Position numbers and translations under genes: made by a program
Assembly (NCBI GenBank): GCA_020217165.1
Contig: JAIWOE010000073.1
Location: 1 to 15,890, forward strand
Length of the DNA: 15,890 nt
Origin: Desulfovibrio sp.
GTDB lineage: Bacteria; Desulfobacterota; Desulfovibrionia; Desulfovibrionales; Desulfovibrionaceae
Direction: 5' to 3'
The notes under the pieces: model-generated
Databases searched by the model: none
Seen by the model: the letters and a program-made list of their open reading frames with translations, nothing else
What the model was told of the DNA's origin: nothing
Shown here: positions 1-6,649 of the stretch, in pieces
Layout of the letters: the number at the start of each line of letters is the position of its first letter
Numbering within the stretch: the stretch's first letter is position 1

Positions 1-650
1 CCGGTTTCCGGATTGATGACAGCGAGATACGGCGCCTGCCAGATGTTTGCATAGAGCTTGCCCTCCACCCATTCCAGCTCGTTGAGCCGATGCAGGGGCC
101 GGCCCGCCGCGGTGACGGGCAGGCGGTCGGTCACACGAAACGTCTGCGGATTCAGCAGCAACACCTCGGCTTTGCCCTGGGTCAGGTACAGGTGCTCAGG
201 CCCCATGGCCAGGCCCCAGCCCTCTCCCTCCACGGCAAAGCTGCCCGCCGGCGCCAGGGTCTCCAGGTCCCACAGCAGCCCACGGCCTTCCTGCCAGGTC
301 AGCTGTGCCAGCTTGCCCTGCATCAGGGTCAGGCCCTCGGCAAAATAGGTGTCCTCCAACCTGGTTTCCGCCAGCACCCGCCCGCTTTCCAGATCCACCT
401 TGCGCAATCGGGAATCGCCGTACAGGCCCGTGCTTTCGTACAGCGCGCCGTTGTGGAACAGCAGACCCTGGGTGAAGGCAGTGGGATCATGGGGAAACGT
501 GGCCACAATCTCGCAGGGGACAATGGGCACGGCCGTGGCTGCCCACGCCGGGGCCGTCTGCAACACGGCCAGCAGGACGCACCACAGGGACAAGGAGGCC
601 AGGGCATGGCCGGCGCTCTTTACGCAGGCCGGGAATGGGCGTAGGATCAT
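1..650 (-). CDS. glutaminyl-peptide cyclotransferase (glutamine cyclotransferase), 3' end outside window
   Basis: The family converts N-terminal glutamine of peptides to pyroglutamate; this copy is exported. About 216 residues are visible from the ATG at 650; the C-terminus lies beyond base 1. Residues 1-37 form a signal peptide (positive start, hydrophobic core, cleavage after Ala-Trp-Ala). The mature part has the family's beta-propeller repeats: HDPTAFTQGLLF, ESTGLYGDSRLRKVDL, an AEGLT...LTWQ block, and NELEW...LYANIW near the window edge. An AGGAG at 664-660 supports the start; an in-frame GTG directly before the ATG (653) is a possible alternative. It is divergent from the exported protein at 757, with 106 bases between them. 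The family call is from remembered motifs and is strong; the physiological substrate is unknown. Confidence 0.88.
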   Translation of the reverse strand, partial: MILRPFPACVKSAGHALASLSLWCVLLAVLQTAPAWAATAVPIVPCEIVATFPHDPTAFTQGLLFHNGALYESTGLYGDSRLRKVDLESGRVLAETRLEDTYFAEGLTLMQGKLAQLTWQEGRGLLWDLETLAPAGSFAVEGEGWGLAMGPEHLYLTQGKAEVLLLNPQTFRVTDRLPVTAAGRPLHRLNELEWVEGKLYANIWQAPYLAVINPET

Positions 651-756
651 CACAATGTACTCCTGTTCGTTGCCAGCACTCAATGGCGACGCTGTTGTCC
701 ATGGCGCGGCGGACCCAAGGCCGGCGCAACACCAGAAACCCCACAGGACACCGCCC

Positions 757-1323
757 ATGCATTGCACGTTTCTGCAGTTTCCTCGTCGCATCCGGACCGT
801 GTTCATCGCCCTGATGCTGGCGGGGCTCCTGCCCCTGCTGTGCGCAGCGCACGCACACGCCGAACAGGACCCGCGCGTGCTGCAGCTCAAGCAGCAGATT
901 CTCGACATTCAAAACAACGGTACCCTGGCCATAACCAATCTGACCCTGTGCAGCAAGATAGACGGTTTTGCCGCATACGCGCCCCTGCCCTCCACCGTCA
1001 TTCCCCCAGATGGCAAATTCCTGGTGTATTACGAGCCGGTGAACTGGTTCACCAGACATGCGGACGGGAAATACGAGATTTCCGTGGTGCAGGACATGCG
1101 CATCAAGCTGGGAGAAGAGGTGATTTACTTTCGGGAGAATCTGTACACCCACGCCCTGACGTCCCAGAATCCGGTGCTGGACTTCTTTGCCATGAACACC
1201 CTGGACCTGCACGCCCTGCCTCCCGGCGACTACACCTATGAGGTCATCTTCAAGGACCACCTCAAGCAGCAAGAGGTGACGGCCTCCACGCCCTTCCAGA
1301 TCGTCAAGCCGGCCGGGCAATAG
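757..1323 (+). CDS. exported protein of unknown function
   Basis: A 188-residue protein not assigned to a named family. Residues 1-38 look like a Sec signal peptide: two arginines (RRIR), a hydrophobic stretch rich in Leu and Ala, and a likely cut after His-Ala-His-Ala. The mature part is about 150 residues, predicted mainly beta, with patterns such as LAITNLTLCSKIDGF, YYEPVNWF, YEISVVQDM and LPPGDYTYEVIF. The closing GDYTYEV...F motif resembles the last strands of an immunoglobulin-like or periplasmic beta-sandwich domain, so a small periplasmic binding or adaptor role is possible; this is inference. The ATG at 757 has an AGGA about 10 bases upstream. The gene stands alone and ends in a strong intrinsic terminator at 1367-1403. 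Confidence 0.75.
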   Translation: MHCTFLQFPRRIRTVFIALMLAGLLPLLCAAHAHAEQDPRVLQLKQQILDIQNNGTLAITNLTLCSKIDGFAAYAPLPSTVIPPDGKFLVYYEPVNWFTRHADGKYEISVVQDMRIKLGEEVIYFRENLYTHALTSQNPVLDFFAMNTLDLHALPPGDYTYEVIFKDHLKQQEVTASTPFQIVKPAGQ

Positions 1324-1366
1324 GTCCCATTCCCCATCCATCTCCCATTGTTTCGTCCAACCTGCC

Positions 1367-1403
1367 GCCGCGCCCGGGATGTTGCATCCTTGGCGCGGCT
1401 TTT
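1367..1403 (+). terminator. intrinsic terminator after the exported-protein gene
   Basis: An 8-bp outer stem (GCCGCGCC 1367-1374 with GGCGCGGC 1392-1399) encloses an inner 5-bp stem (GGATG 1377-1381 with CATCC 1385-1389), with a TTG loop, and is followed directly by TTTT at 1400-1403. This is the most canonical rho-independent terminator in the window. It separates the exported-protein gene from the downstream two-gene operon, so that operon needs its own promoter between about 1404 and 1430. Confidence 0.78.
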
Positions 1404-1447
1404 GCTGTCTCCTTGCATTCTGTCAATTTGCTGTCAAGGAGACCACC

Positions 1448-1792
1448 ATGTCCCACTTCGCCCACTCTGCCGCCCCCCTTGCCGGTGGCCTGTCCCTGCA
1501 GGAACAGCTGCGGCGTCAGATGCTTCGCCAACTCAAGGATGCCGGCCTGCGTGAGGCCATGCTCTCGGAATACAAGGAGATGGCTTCCACGGTGAGCGCC
1601 CTGCTCCATGTGCTGGCCCAGGAGGGCGTGCCCGAACGCCTGCCCGCCGCTGCCCAGGCGAAATATGGCGAATGCATGGCCCGGCTCACCCAGTCCAGCA
1701 TGCGCTGCCAGATGCTGGCCCAGGAATCCCTCAATGCGGACGCCGTGTTGCACCTGGCCGTGGCCGACACCAGCGGCGATCGCGTGCAGTAA
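1448..1792 (+). CDS. unknown small helical protein, first gene of a two-gene operon
   Basis: 114 residues, not recognised. The start is the ATG at 1448 with AAGGAG at 1436-1441 (6-base spacing). An in-frame ATG at 1379 lies inside the upstream terminator hairpin and is not used. No signal peptide or membrane segment is seen. After a short Ala/Gly-rich N-terminus the chain is predicted almost entirely helical (LQEQLRRQMLRQLKDAGLREAML, then ASTVSALLHVLAQ in the next helix), with two cysteines in the ECMARLTQSSMRCQM stretch. This suggests a small cytoplasmic helical-bundle or adaptor protein. The next gene starts 11 bases downstream. Confidence 0.72.
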   Translation: MSHFAHSAAPLAGGLSLQEQLRRQMLRQLKDAGLREAMLSEYKEMASTVSALLHVLAQEGVPERLPAAAQAKYGECMARLTQSSMRCQMLAQESLNADAVLHLAVADTSGDRVQ

Positions 1793-1803
1793 GGAGGCGC
1801 ATC

Positions 1804-2091
1804 ATGCACGGTATTTCCCGTCTTGCCGGCACCCTTCCCGGTCTTGCGCCTGAGCGCTCCTCCCAGCGGGACGACGCCCTGGTGCAGTCCCAGGAGGACG
1901 CGCCGCGTCAACGTCCGGACACCATCACCCTGCGGGGCAAGGCCCTGGCGGGGCAGGTGGATCCCATGAGCACCGCCGACGCCCAGGCCCTGCTGCAGCG
2001 CATCGTGGCCGAGCCCGGCTCCCTGTTGCAGGCCCATGACGCCCTCTCCCCGGCCAGTGTGGCCCGGCTGCTGGAGCTGGATGTGGTCTGA
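1804..2091 (+). CDS. unknown small protein, second gene of the operon
   Basis: 95 residues, not recognised. The ATG at 1804 is preceded by TAAGGAGG at 1791-1797, which overlaps the stop codon of the previous gene; the two are very likely co-transcribed and translationally coupled. The N-terminal half (residues 1-40) is polar and probably disordered, rich in Ser, Gln, Arg and Asp. The C-terminal half is predicted helical (STADAQALLQRIVAE, then SPASVARLLELDVV). The layout of a disordered head and amphipathic helical tail is seen in anti-sigma and chaperone-like proteins, but no specific motif supports such a function. Confidence 0.7.
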   Translation: MHGISRLAGTLPGLAPERSSQRDDALVQSQEDAPRQRPDTITLRGKALAGQVDPMSTADAQALLQRIVAEPGSLLQAHDALSPASVARLLELDVV

Positions 2092-2103
2092 CCGGCACGA
2101 TTC

Positions 2104-2137
2104 CCGGGGAGCTCCACGGATGATGCGGGCTCCCCGG
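2104..2137. terminator. inverted repeat between convergent genes, possible two-way terminator
   Basis: CCGGGGAGC (2104-2112) pairs perfectly with GCTCCCCGG (2129-2137), a 9-bp GC-rich stem with a 16-base loop. It lies in the 62-base gap between the stop of the small operon (2091, +) and the stop of the phosphoesterase gene (2154, -). There is no T-tract on either side, so intrinsic termination is only suggested by position. Confidence 0.45.
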
Positions 2138-2153
2138 CATGCTGCCCTGCCCC

Positions 2154-2882
2154 TCACTGCCGCAACAGCCGGGCGGTGAATCCTTCCGGATGCAGCTCGA
2201 TGCGGGCATAGCCGCCGGCGGCCAGGGCCCCGGGATTGATGAGGATGGTACGGCCCAGGCGGTCCTCGCAGGCGCTTTCGTGGATGTGGCCGGTCAGGCA
2301 CACGTCCGGCTGCACGCGTTCCAGAAACGTCCGCACCGCGGGGCTGCCCACATGCACGCCGCCGCCGATGGCGTCCGCCTGGGTATCCTTGGGCGGATTA
2401 TGAATGACCACAAGTAGATGGCGGAAGGTTCTGGCCAGTTCGTAGGTGGTGTCCAGCCATTGCTGCAGCCGCTCTTCGCTCACCTCGCTGGGGGTGCCGA
2501 AGGGGGTGAACGTGGAGGCCCCCACCCCCATGACGCCCAGGGCCGGGTATTCGGGGTCCAACACCCTGGCGGCGCAGTGCAGGTTGATGCCCTCGCGCTG
2601 GAGCAGGCTCGTCACCACGGGCATGTCCATGTTGCCTATCTGGGCCAACACGTTGGGGTTGACCTTTCTGGCCGCAGCCAGGATGCGGGCGGCTTCCTTC
2701 TCCCCGCCGCGGTTGGTCAGGTCTCCGCTGAGGATCAGCCCCCGGGCCTGCCCCACGCCTGGTATGCTGGCCAGCCGGTCGCTTTGCTGATGAATATCTC
2801 CCACGCCGATCCAATAGTCGCCGCTTCCTGCTTGCTGCATGATGCCTTGCTCCGGTATGCTTTGCTCGCCTGATACGGACAT
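2154..2882 (-). CDS. YfcE-type metallophosphoesterase
   Basis: A cytoplasmic calcineurin-like phosphoesterase that would hydrolyse phosphoester bonds with a two-metal centre; the substrate cannot be told. Metal-ligand motifs appear in order: GDIH (Asp29, His31), SGDL (Asp54), GNMD (Asn84), a VIHNPP histidine (His161) and GHIH (His199, His201). The His of the classical GNHE/D motif is Met here, and YfcE-like members often vary at this position. From the ATG at 2882 the protein is 242 residues. A second ATG at 2840, preceded by AAGG, would give 228 residues and begins closer to the conserved core, so the true start is uncertain. The start is only 23 bases from that of the divergent folate gene, so the two promoters must overlap if 2882 is used. 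Confidence 0.85.
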   Translation of the reverse strand: MSVSGEQSIPEQGIMQQAGSGDYWIGVGDIHQQSDRLASIPGVGQARGLILSGDLTNRGGEKEAARILAAARKVNPNVLAQIGNMDMPVVTSLLQREGINLHCAARVLDPEYPALGVMGVGASTFTPFGTPSEVSEERLQQWLDTTYELARTFRHLLVVIHNPPKDTQADAIGGGVHVGSPAVRTFLERVQPDVCLTGHIHESACEDRLGRTILINPGALAAGGYARIELHPEGFTARLLRQ

Positions 2883-2905
2883 ACTGTTCCAAAATCGACG
2901 ACATC

Positions 2906-3529
2906 ATGCAAGCATCCTCCTCGCCCCCCTCGCCCTCCCCGGAGCCCGACGCCCGCAAGGCCGCCCTGCGGCAGGAAATGCTGCGGCTGCGGGCCGGCAT
3001 TTCCGGTCCGGCGCATGCACTGCACTCCCGGGCGGCCCAGGAACGTATCCTAACCCTGGACGCCTGGCAGGCGGCCACGGAAATTCTGTGCTATTGCGCC
3101 GTGCGCAGTGAGCTGGACACGCGGCTGCTCCTGGAGGACGCCTGGGCCCGCGGGGTGCGGCTGCTGCTGCCGCGATGCGTGCCGACACAGCCCGGCGTCA
3201 TGGATGTGGCCTGCGCCTGCGATGCCGCGGACCTGCGGCCCGGCGCCTTCAACATTCCCGAGCCGGACCCGGCACGCTGCCCGGCGGTGGGGGCCTGCGC
3301 ACCCGATGTGGCCGTGCTGCCCGGGGTGGCCTTTGACCGCGCCGGCCGCCGCCTGGGCTATGGCGGCGGCTATTACGACCGGCTCCTTACCGCCGGGCAG
3401 GCCCGGCCCGGCCTGTGCATCGGCCTGTGTTTTTCCGTGCAGCTGGTGGACGCCCTGCCGGCAGATCCCTGGGACGCCCCCGTGCACGTCATCGTCACCG
3501 AATCGGAGGTGGTGTGGATATCCAAGTGA
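2906..3529 (+). CDS. 5-formyltetrahydrofolate cyclo-ligase (MTHFS)
   Basis: This enzyme uses ATP to convert 5-formyltetrahydrofolate to 5,10-methenyltetrahydrofolate, returning a stored folate to the one-carbon pool in the cytoplasm. The 207-residue length fits the family. Diagnostic features are the N-terminal R-K-x-x-L-R block (residues 17-22), the FDRAGRRLGYGGGYYDR signature (residues 143-159, nucleotide and folate binding), and a C-terminal PWDAPVHVIVTE strand. The first 15 residues are Ser/Pro-rich and not conserved in type; no good ribosome site precedes the ATG at 2906. Its end overlaps the start of the PgeF-like gene by 16 bases, which indicates an operon with translational coupling. 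Confidence 0.92.
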   Translation: MQASSSPPSPSPEPDARKAALRQEMLRLRAGISGPAHALHSRAAQERILTLDAWQAATEILCYCAVRSELDTRLLLEDAWARGVRLLLPRCVPTQPGVMDVACACDAADLRPGAFNIPEPDPARCPAVGACAPDVAVLPGVAFDRAGRRLGYGGGYYDRLLTAGQARPGLCIGLCFSVQLVDALPADPWDAPVHVIVTESEVVWISK

Positions 3530-4263
3530 TTCCCTTTGTCTTCCCCGGCGTTCCGCACGTCCGTTGCGCCTTTTCCACCCGTCGGGGCGGCCATTCTACC
3601 GTCCCCTTTGACAGTGCGAACATGAGCTTTGACGTGGGCGACGATGCCGGCGCCGTGCAGGCCAACCGCCGGGCACTGCAGGCCGCTTTGGGCGTGGGGA
3701 TCTGGACCGAATGCCGCCAGGTGCATGGCGACGTGACCATCTTTGATCCTGACTTTGGCGGGGTGGACACTCCCGGCAGCGTGGAGGCCGACGGCCTGGC
3801 CACCACCGAGGCCGGCCGGGCCCTGGTCATCAAAACCGCGGATTGCCAGCCCGTGCTCATCACCCATGCCACGGGCCGGCACATTCTGGCCCTGCACGTG
3901 GGTTGGCGGGGCAATCGCATCAATGTGATCCAGACGGCAATCCGCCAGTTCTGCACCCGTTACGGTCTTGCGCCGGCCGAATTGCACGCCGTGCGCGGCC
4001 CCAGCCTGGGACCAGCCGCCAGCGAATTCATCCACTTTGCCACGGAATGGGGCGAATCCTTCTCCCCCTGGTTCAATCCCCAGACCCGGTGCGTGGACCT
4101 CTGGCAGCTCACGCGGGATCAGCTCCTGGACGCCGGCCTGCCCGCGGCGCACCTCCATTCCCTGGACCTCTGCACCGCCAGCCTGCCCGGCCACTTCTTC
4201 TCCTACCGCCGGGCCAACATCACCGGCCGCATGGCCAATGTGATCTGGAGAGAAGCGGGATAG
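3514..4263 (+). CDS. pgeF: PgeF/YfiH-type laccase-domain protein (purine nucleoside phosphorylase / peptidoglycan editing factor family)
   Basis: Members of this cytoplasmic family cleave purine nucleosides and can correct wrong amino acids in peptidoglycan precursors. The metal-binding triad is intact: His71 (CRQVHGD), Cys111 (KTADCQPVL) and His128 (LHVGWRG). SYRRANITGRM near the C-terminus is the usual family ending. The chosen start is GTG at 3514, inside the last codons of the cyclo-ligase gene, with GGAGG at 3505-3509 (4-base spacing, slightly short). A second GTG at 3526 is the alternative. That gives 249 residues, typical for the family. Coupling to a folate enzyme may be incidental. 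The family is certain; the exact reaction is less so. Confidence 0.9.
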   Translation: MDIQVIPFVFPGVPHVRCAFSTRRGGHSTVPFDSANMSFDVGDDAGAVQANRRALQAALGVGIWTECRQVHGDVTIFDPDFGGVDTPGSVEADGLATTEAGRALVIKTADCQPVLITHATGRHILALHVGWRGNRINVIQTAIRQFCTRYGLAPAELHAVRGPSLGPAASEFIHFATEWGESFSPWFNPQTRCVDLWQLTRDQLLDAGLPAAHLHSLDLCTASLPGHFFSYRRANITGRMANVIWREAG

Positions 4264-4285
4264 GAAAAAGTAACACTAAAAGGAA

Positions 4286-4321
4286 CCGGGGGGATAATCC
4301 CCCCGGCCCCCCTGATTTTTT
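4286..4321. terminator. hairpin between convergent pgeF and hisF, probable terminator
   Basis: CCGGGGGGA (4286-4294) and TCCCCCCGG (4298-4306) form a perfect 9-bp stem with a TAA loop. On the + strand a run of six T follows at 4316-4321 after a 9-base gap. On the - strand the stem is followed by a T-rich stretch. The element fills most of the 79-base space between the stop codons at 4263 (+) and 4343 (-) and may end transcription from both sides. Confidence 0.6.
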
Positions 4322-4342
4322 GTTCCCTTTTCCCTGCTCTCT

Positions 4343-5122
4343 CTACCAGACCTGCCGCACCTTCACGCCACGGCCGGCGATATGCTCCTTGAGCTGGCGG
4401 ATGGTATAGGTGCCATAATGGACGATGGAGGCGATGAGGGCGGCGGAGGCGCGGCCCTGGGTCAGGGCGTCCACCATGTGATCAGGATTGCCGGCCCCGC
4501 CGGAGGCGATGACGGGGATGGTCACGGCATCGCTGATCATGCGCGTCAGGGTCAGCTCGTAGCCTTCCTTGGTGCCGTCGGCATCAATGGAGTTGAGGCA
4601 GATCTCCCCCGCGCCCAGGGCCTCCCCGGTCCTGGCCCAGTCCAGGGCATCCAGGCCCGTATGGGTCCGGCCGCCATGAATGACGATTTCGTAGCCGCAG
4701 GGAATGGCCTCGGAGACCGGCACCTTGAGCACGTCCATGCCCAATACGATGGCCTGGGAGCCGAAGGCGGCCGCGCCCTGGGAAATGATGTCCGGATTCT
4801 TGACCGCGCCGGAGTTCACGGAGACCTTTTCCGCCCCGGCCAGCAGGCAGGCGCGCATGTCTTCCACGGTGTTGATGCCGCCGCCCACGGAGAAGGGAAT
4901 GAAGATCTTGGAGGCCACTTCATTCACCACATCCAAAAAGGCCATGCGTCCTTCATGGGAGGCGGTGATGTCGTAAAAGACAATCTCATCCGCGCCTTCC
5001 TCATAATAGATGCGGGCGGACTCCACGGGGTCGCCGATATCCACGTTACCCACGAATTTGACGCCCTTGGTGAGGCGGCCGTTGCGCACGTCCAGACAGG
5101 GGATGATGCGTTTAGACAGCAC
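4343..5122 (-). CDS. hisF: imidazole glycerol phosphate synthase cyclase subunit HisF
   Basis: HisF uses ammonia delivered by HisH to convert PRFAR into imidazole glycerol phosphate and AICAR, step five of histidine synthesis. The 259-residue length and (beta/alpha)8-barrel motifs match the family. Catalytic Asp11 ([10 protein letters not shown]) and Asp130 (LGMDVLK) are both present, as are the phosphate-binding loops SVGGGI (78-83), NSIDADGT (177-184) and IASGGAG (205-211). The start is GTG at 5122, preceded by GGAGG at 8-base spacing. It overlaps the end of hisH by 11 bases, so the two subunits are made in coupled fashion. No other his genes are in the window. Confidence 0.97.
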   Translation of the reverse strand: MLSKRIIPCLDVRNGRLTKGVKFVGNVDIGDPVESARIYYEEGADEIVFYDITASHEGRMAFLDVVNEVASKIFIPFSVGGGINTVEDMRACLLAGAEKVSVNSGAVKNPDIISQGAAAFGSQAIVLGMDVLKVPVSEAIPCGYEIVIHGGRTHTGLDALDWARTGEALGAGEICLNSIDADGTKEGYELTLTRMISDAVTIPVIASGGAGNPDHMVDALTQGRASAALIASIVHYGTYTIRQLKEHIAGRGVKVRQVW

Positions 5123-5753
5123 GGCGATCCTCCAGGCAATATTCCCAGAAATTTTTCAGGAGCTTAAGGCCCGGGCGGCCGCTTTTTTCCGGATGAAACT
5201 GCACGGCCCACAGCCCCGGCCCGCCATGCACGGAGCAGAAGGGCTGGCCGTAGGTGGTGGTGCCGATAACGTACTCCGCCTTGGGATTGGGATAATAGGA
5301 ATGGACAAAATAGAACTCGCTCTCCGGGGCAATACCCTCAAACAGGGGGCACGGGGCCTGAAGCGCCACGCGGTTCCAGCCCATGTGCGGCACCCGGATG
5401 GGCGCGCCGGTTTCATCAGTCCAGGCGCTGTTAAACAGCACGCACTCGCCGGGAATAATATCCAGGGCTTTGGTATTGTTTTCCTGCGAATAGGAGAGCA
5501 GTATCTGACAGCCCACGCAAATGCCCAGCAGCGGCTTGTCTGCCTGCACCATCTCCCGTATAAGATGATCCAGCCCCGTGGCCTGCAGTTCCCCCATGGC
5601 CTGGCCCGCCGCGCCCACGCCGGGGAAAATCAGGCCCCGCGCCGTGGCGATGGCCGAGGGGTCGTTGGTGATGGCATTGGGAATGCCCAGGTGGTCCAGC
5701 GCCCGCTTGACACTGGTCTGGTTTCCGGCCTTGTAGTCTAGGATGGCAAGCAT
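5112..5753 (-). CDS. hisH: imidazole glycerol phosphate synthase glutaminase subunit HisH
   Basis: HisH hydrolyses glutamine and channels the ammonia to HisF. The class I amidotransferase triad is intact: Cys79 (LLGICVGCQ), His187 and Glu189 (VQFHPEKS). The oxyanion-side motif PHMGWN (122-127) and [11 protein letters not shown] (43-53) are typical of HisH. The usual GMQ after the nucleophile is GCQ here. The length, 213 residues, is normal. The ATG at 5753 is preceded by GGGAGGAG. The stop TAA at 5114-5112 lies inside the beginning of hisF. A 140-base gap separates the start from the divergent protease remnant; no clear promoter elements could be assigned there. Confidence 0.96.
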   Translation of the reverse strand: MLAILDYKAGNQTSVKRALDHLGIPNAITNDPSAIATARGLIFPGVGAAGQAMGELQATGLDHLIREMVQADKPLLGICVGCQILLSYSQENNTKALDIIPGECVLFNSAWTDETGAPIRVPHMGWNRVALQAPCPLFEGIAPESEFYFVHSYYPNPKAEYVIGTTTYGQPFCSVHGGPGLWAVQFHPEKSGRPGLKLLKNFWEYCLEDRRAV

Positions 5754-5893
5754 GCGGCTCCTCCCGGAATGTTAGGCCTCGTGGATAGCAGAGGAGCGCC
5801 GCAGGGGCAAGGGATGCGAGCAGAAGCAACGTGACGGGAAGCACCATCCGCCTGCACGTCGGGCGCATGACAACATCATCTTGTGGAGGCAGT

Positions 5894-6593
5894 ATGATTG
5901 GAGTTCGCAGCGTGATCGGCATGCTGTGCGTGTGCCTGATCCTTCTGGCATCGGGGCCGGTGTGGGGGGCGCAGGCCGTGTTCTCCCCGGCGCCGGATGC
6001 CGCAGTTACACAGGATGGCACGGCAGGTACGCCCCACGCGGCCACGGTGCTGCGGACGCGTTCTGTTCCCCAAAGGGCAGGACAACGCCACGCCGCGTGG
6101 AACGGAGGAGGTCAACACCCTGGAAGCACTGAGCTTCAACCTGTTTGACAACACCACCGTGCAGGTGTCGCCCCTGCGTTGGGATTTCTCCTCTTATGCC
6201 TTCAACGTCGTGGCCCCTCAGTGCGCCACGGGCTATTACACCTTTGCCCATGAATGCGGCCACAACCAGGGCGCGCATCATGATCGGGCCAACACCGGCG
6301 GCGGCACCGGGCTGTACAGTTATTCCTACGGCTACCAGCAGGTTTCCGCCAATCCGACCTTTCGCACCATCATGGCCTACAACTGTTCTCCAGGCTGCAC
6401 CCGGGTGAACTACAGGTCCAATCCCAATGTTTCCTACAACGGCTACCCCACCGGGGTCCTGTACACTGCGGCCAATTCCGCAGACAATCGCATGACCCTG
6501 AACAACAGCCGCGTCGCGGCCGCCAACTGGCGACCCTCCGCCACCAAGGGAAATGTACTCATTACTCCGCAACTGCTTCTTATGATGAACTGA
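5894..6593 (+). pseudogene. remnant of a secreted metzincin protease (peptidyl-Asp metallopeptidase-like), frameshifted and internally deleted
   Basis: The 5' part starts at ATG 5894 behind GGAGG and encodes a signal peptide (hydrophobic core, cut after Val-Trp-Gly-Ala) and about 30 further residues. Near 6045-6070 the protease-like reading continues in another frame (LFPKGQDNATPRGTEEV, then FNLFDNTTVQV). At about 6170 the text jumps to the middle of a catalytic domain: SSYAFNVVAPQCATGYY, the zinc motif HECGHNQGAHHD (HExxHxxGxxHD), the Met-turn TIMAYNC, and a NPNVSYNG...ADN...TLNNSR ending. Relatives carry well over 100 residues between the NLFD pro-region strand and the CATGYY zinc-helix lead-in; these are missing. 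Zinc ligands survive but half the catalytic domain is gone, so an active enzyme is unlikely. The family is remembered, not searched. Confidence 0.8.
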
Positions 6594-6603
6594 GCAGCGT
6601 TGA

Positions 6604-6641
6604 CACGGGACCGGCGTATACTGTGCTGCGCCGGTCCCGTG
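6604..6641. terminator. perfect 13-bp inverted repeat between convergent genes
   Basis: CACGGGACCGGCG (6604-6616) and CGCCGGTCCCGTG (6629-6641) form a perfect 13-bp stem with a 12-base loop. It sits in the 56-base gap between the stop of the protease remnant (6593, +) and the stop of the methyltransferase gene (6650, -). No T-run follows on either strand, so its role as a two-way terminator is inferred from position and stability only. Confidence 0.5.
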
Positions 6642-6649
6642 CGGTGCGA

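Noticed and set aside
487..1341. A 284-codon frame on the - strand opposite the exported-protein gene
   Set aside because: The + strand reading has a signal peptide, beta-type sequence pattern and terminator; the - strand product has no domain or ribosome site.
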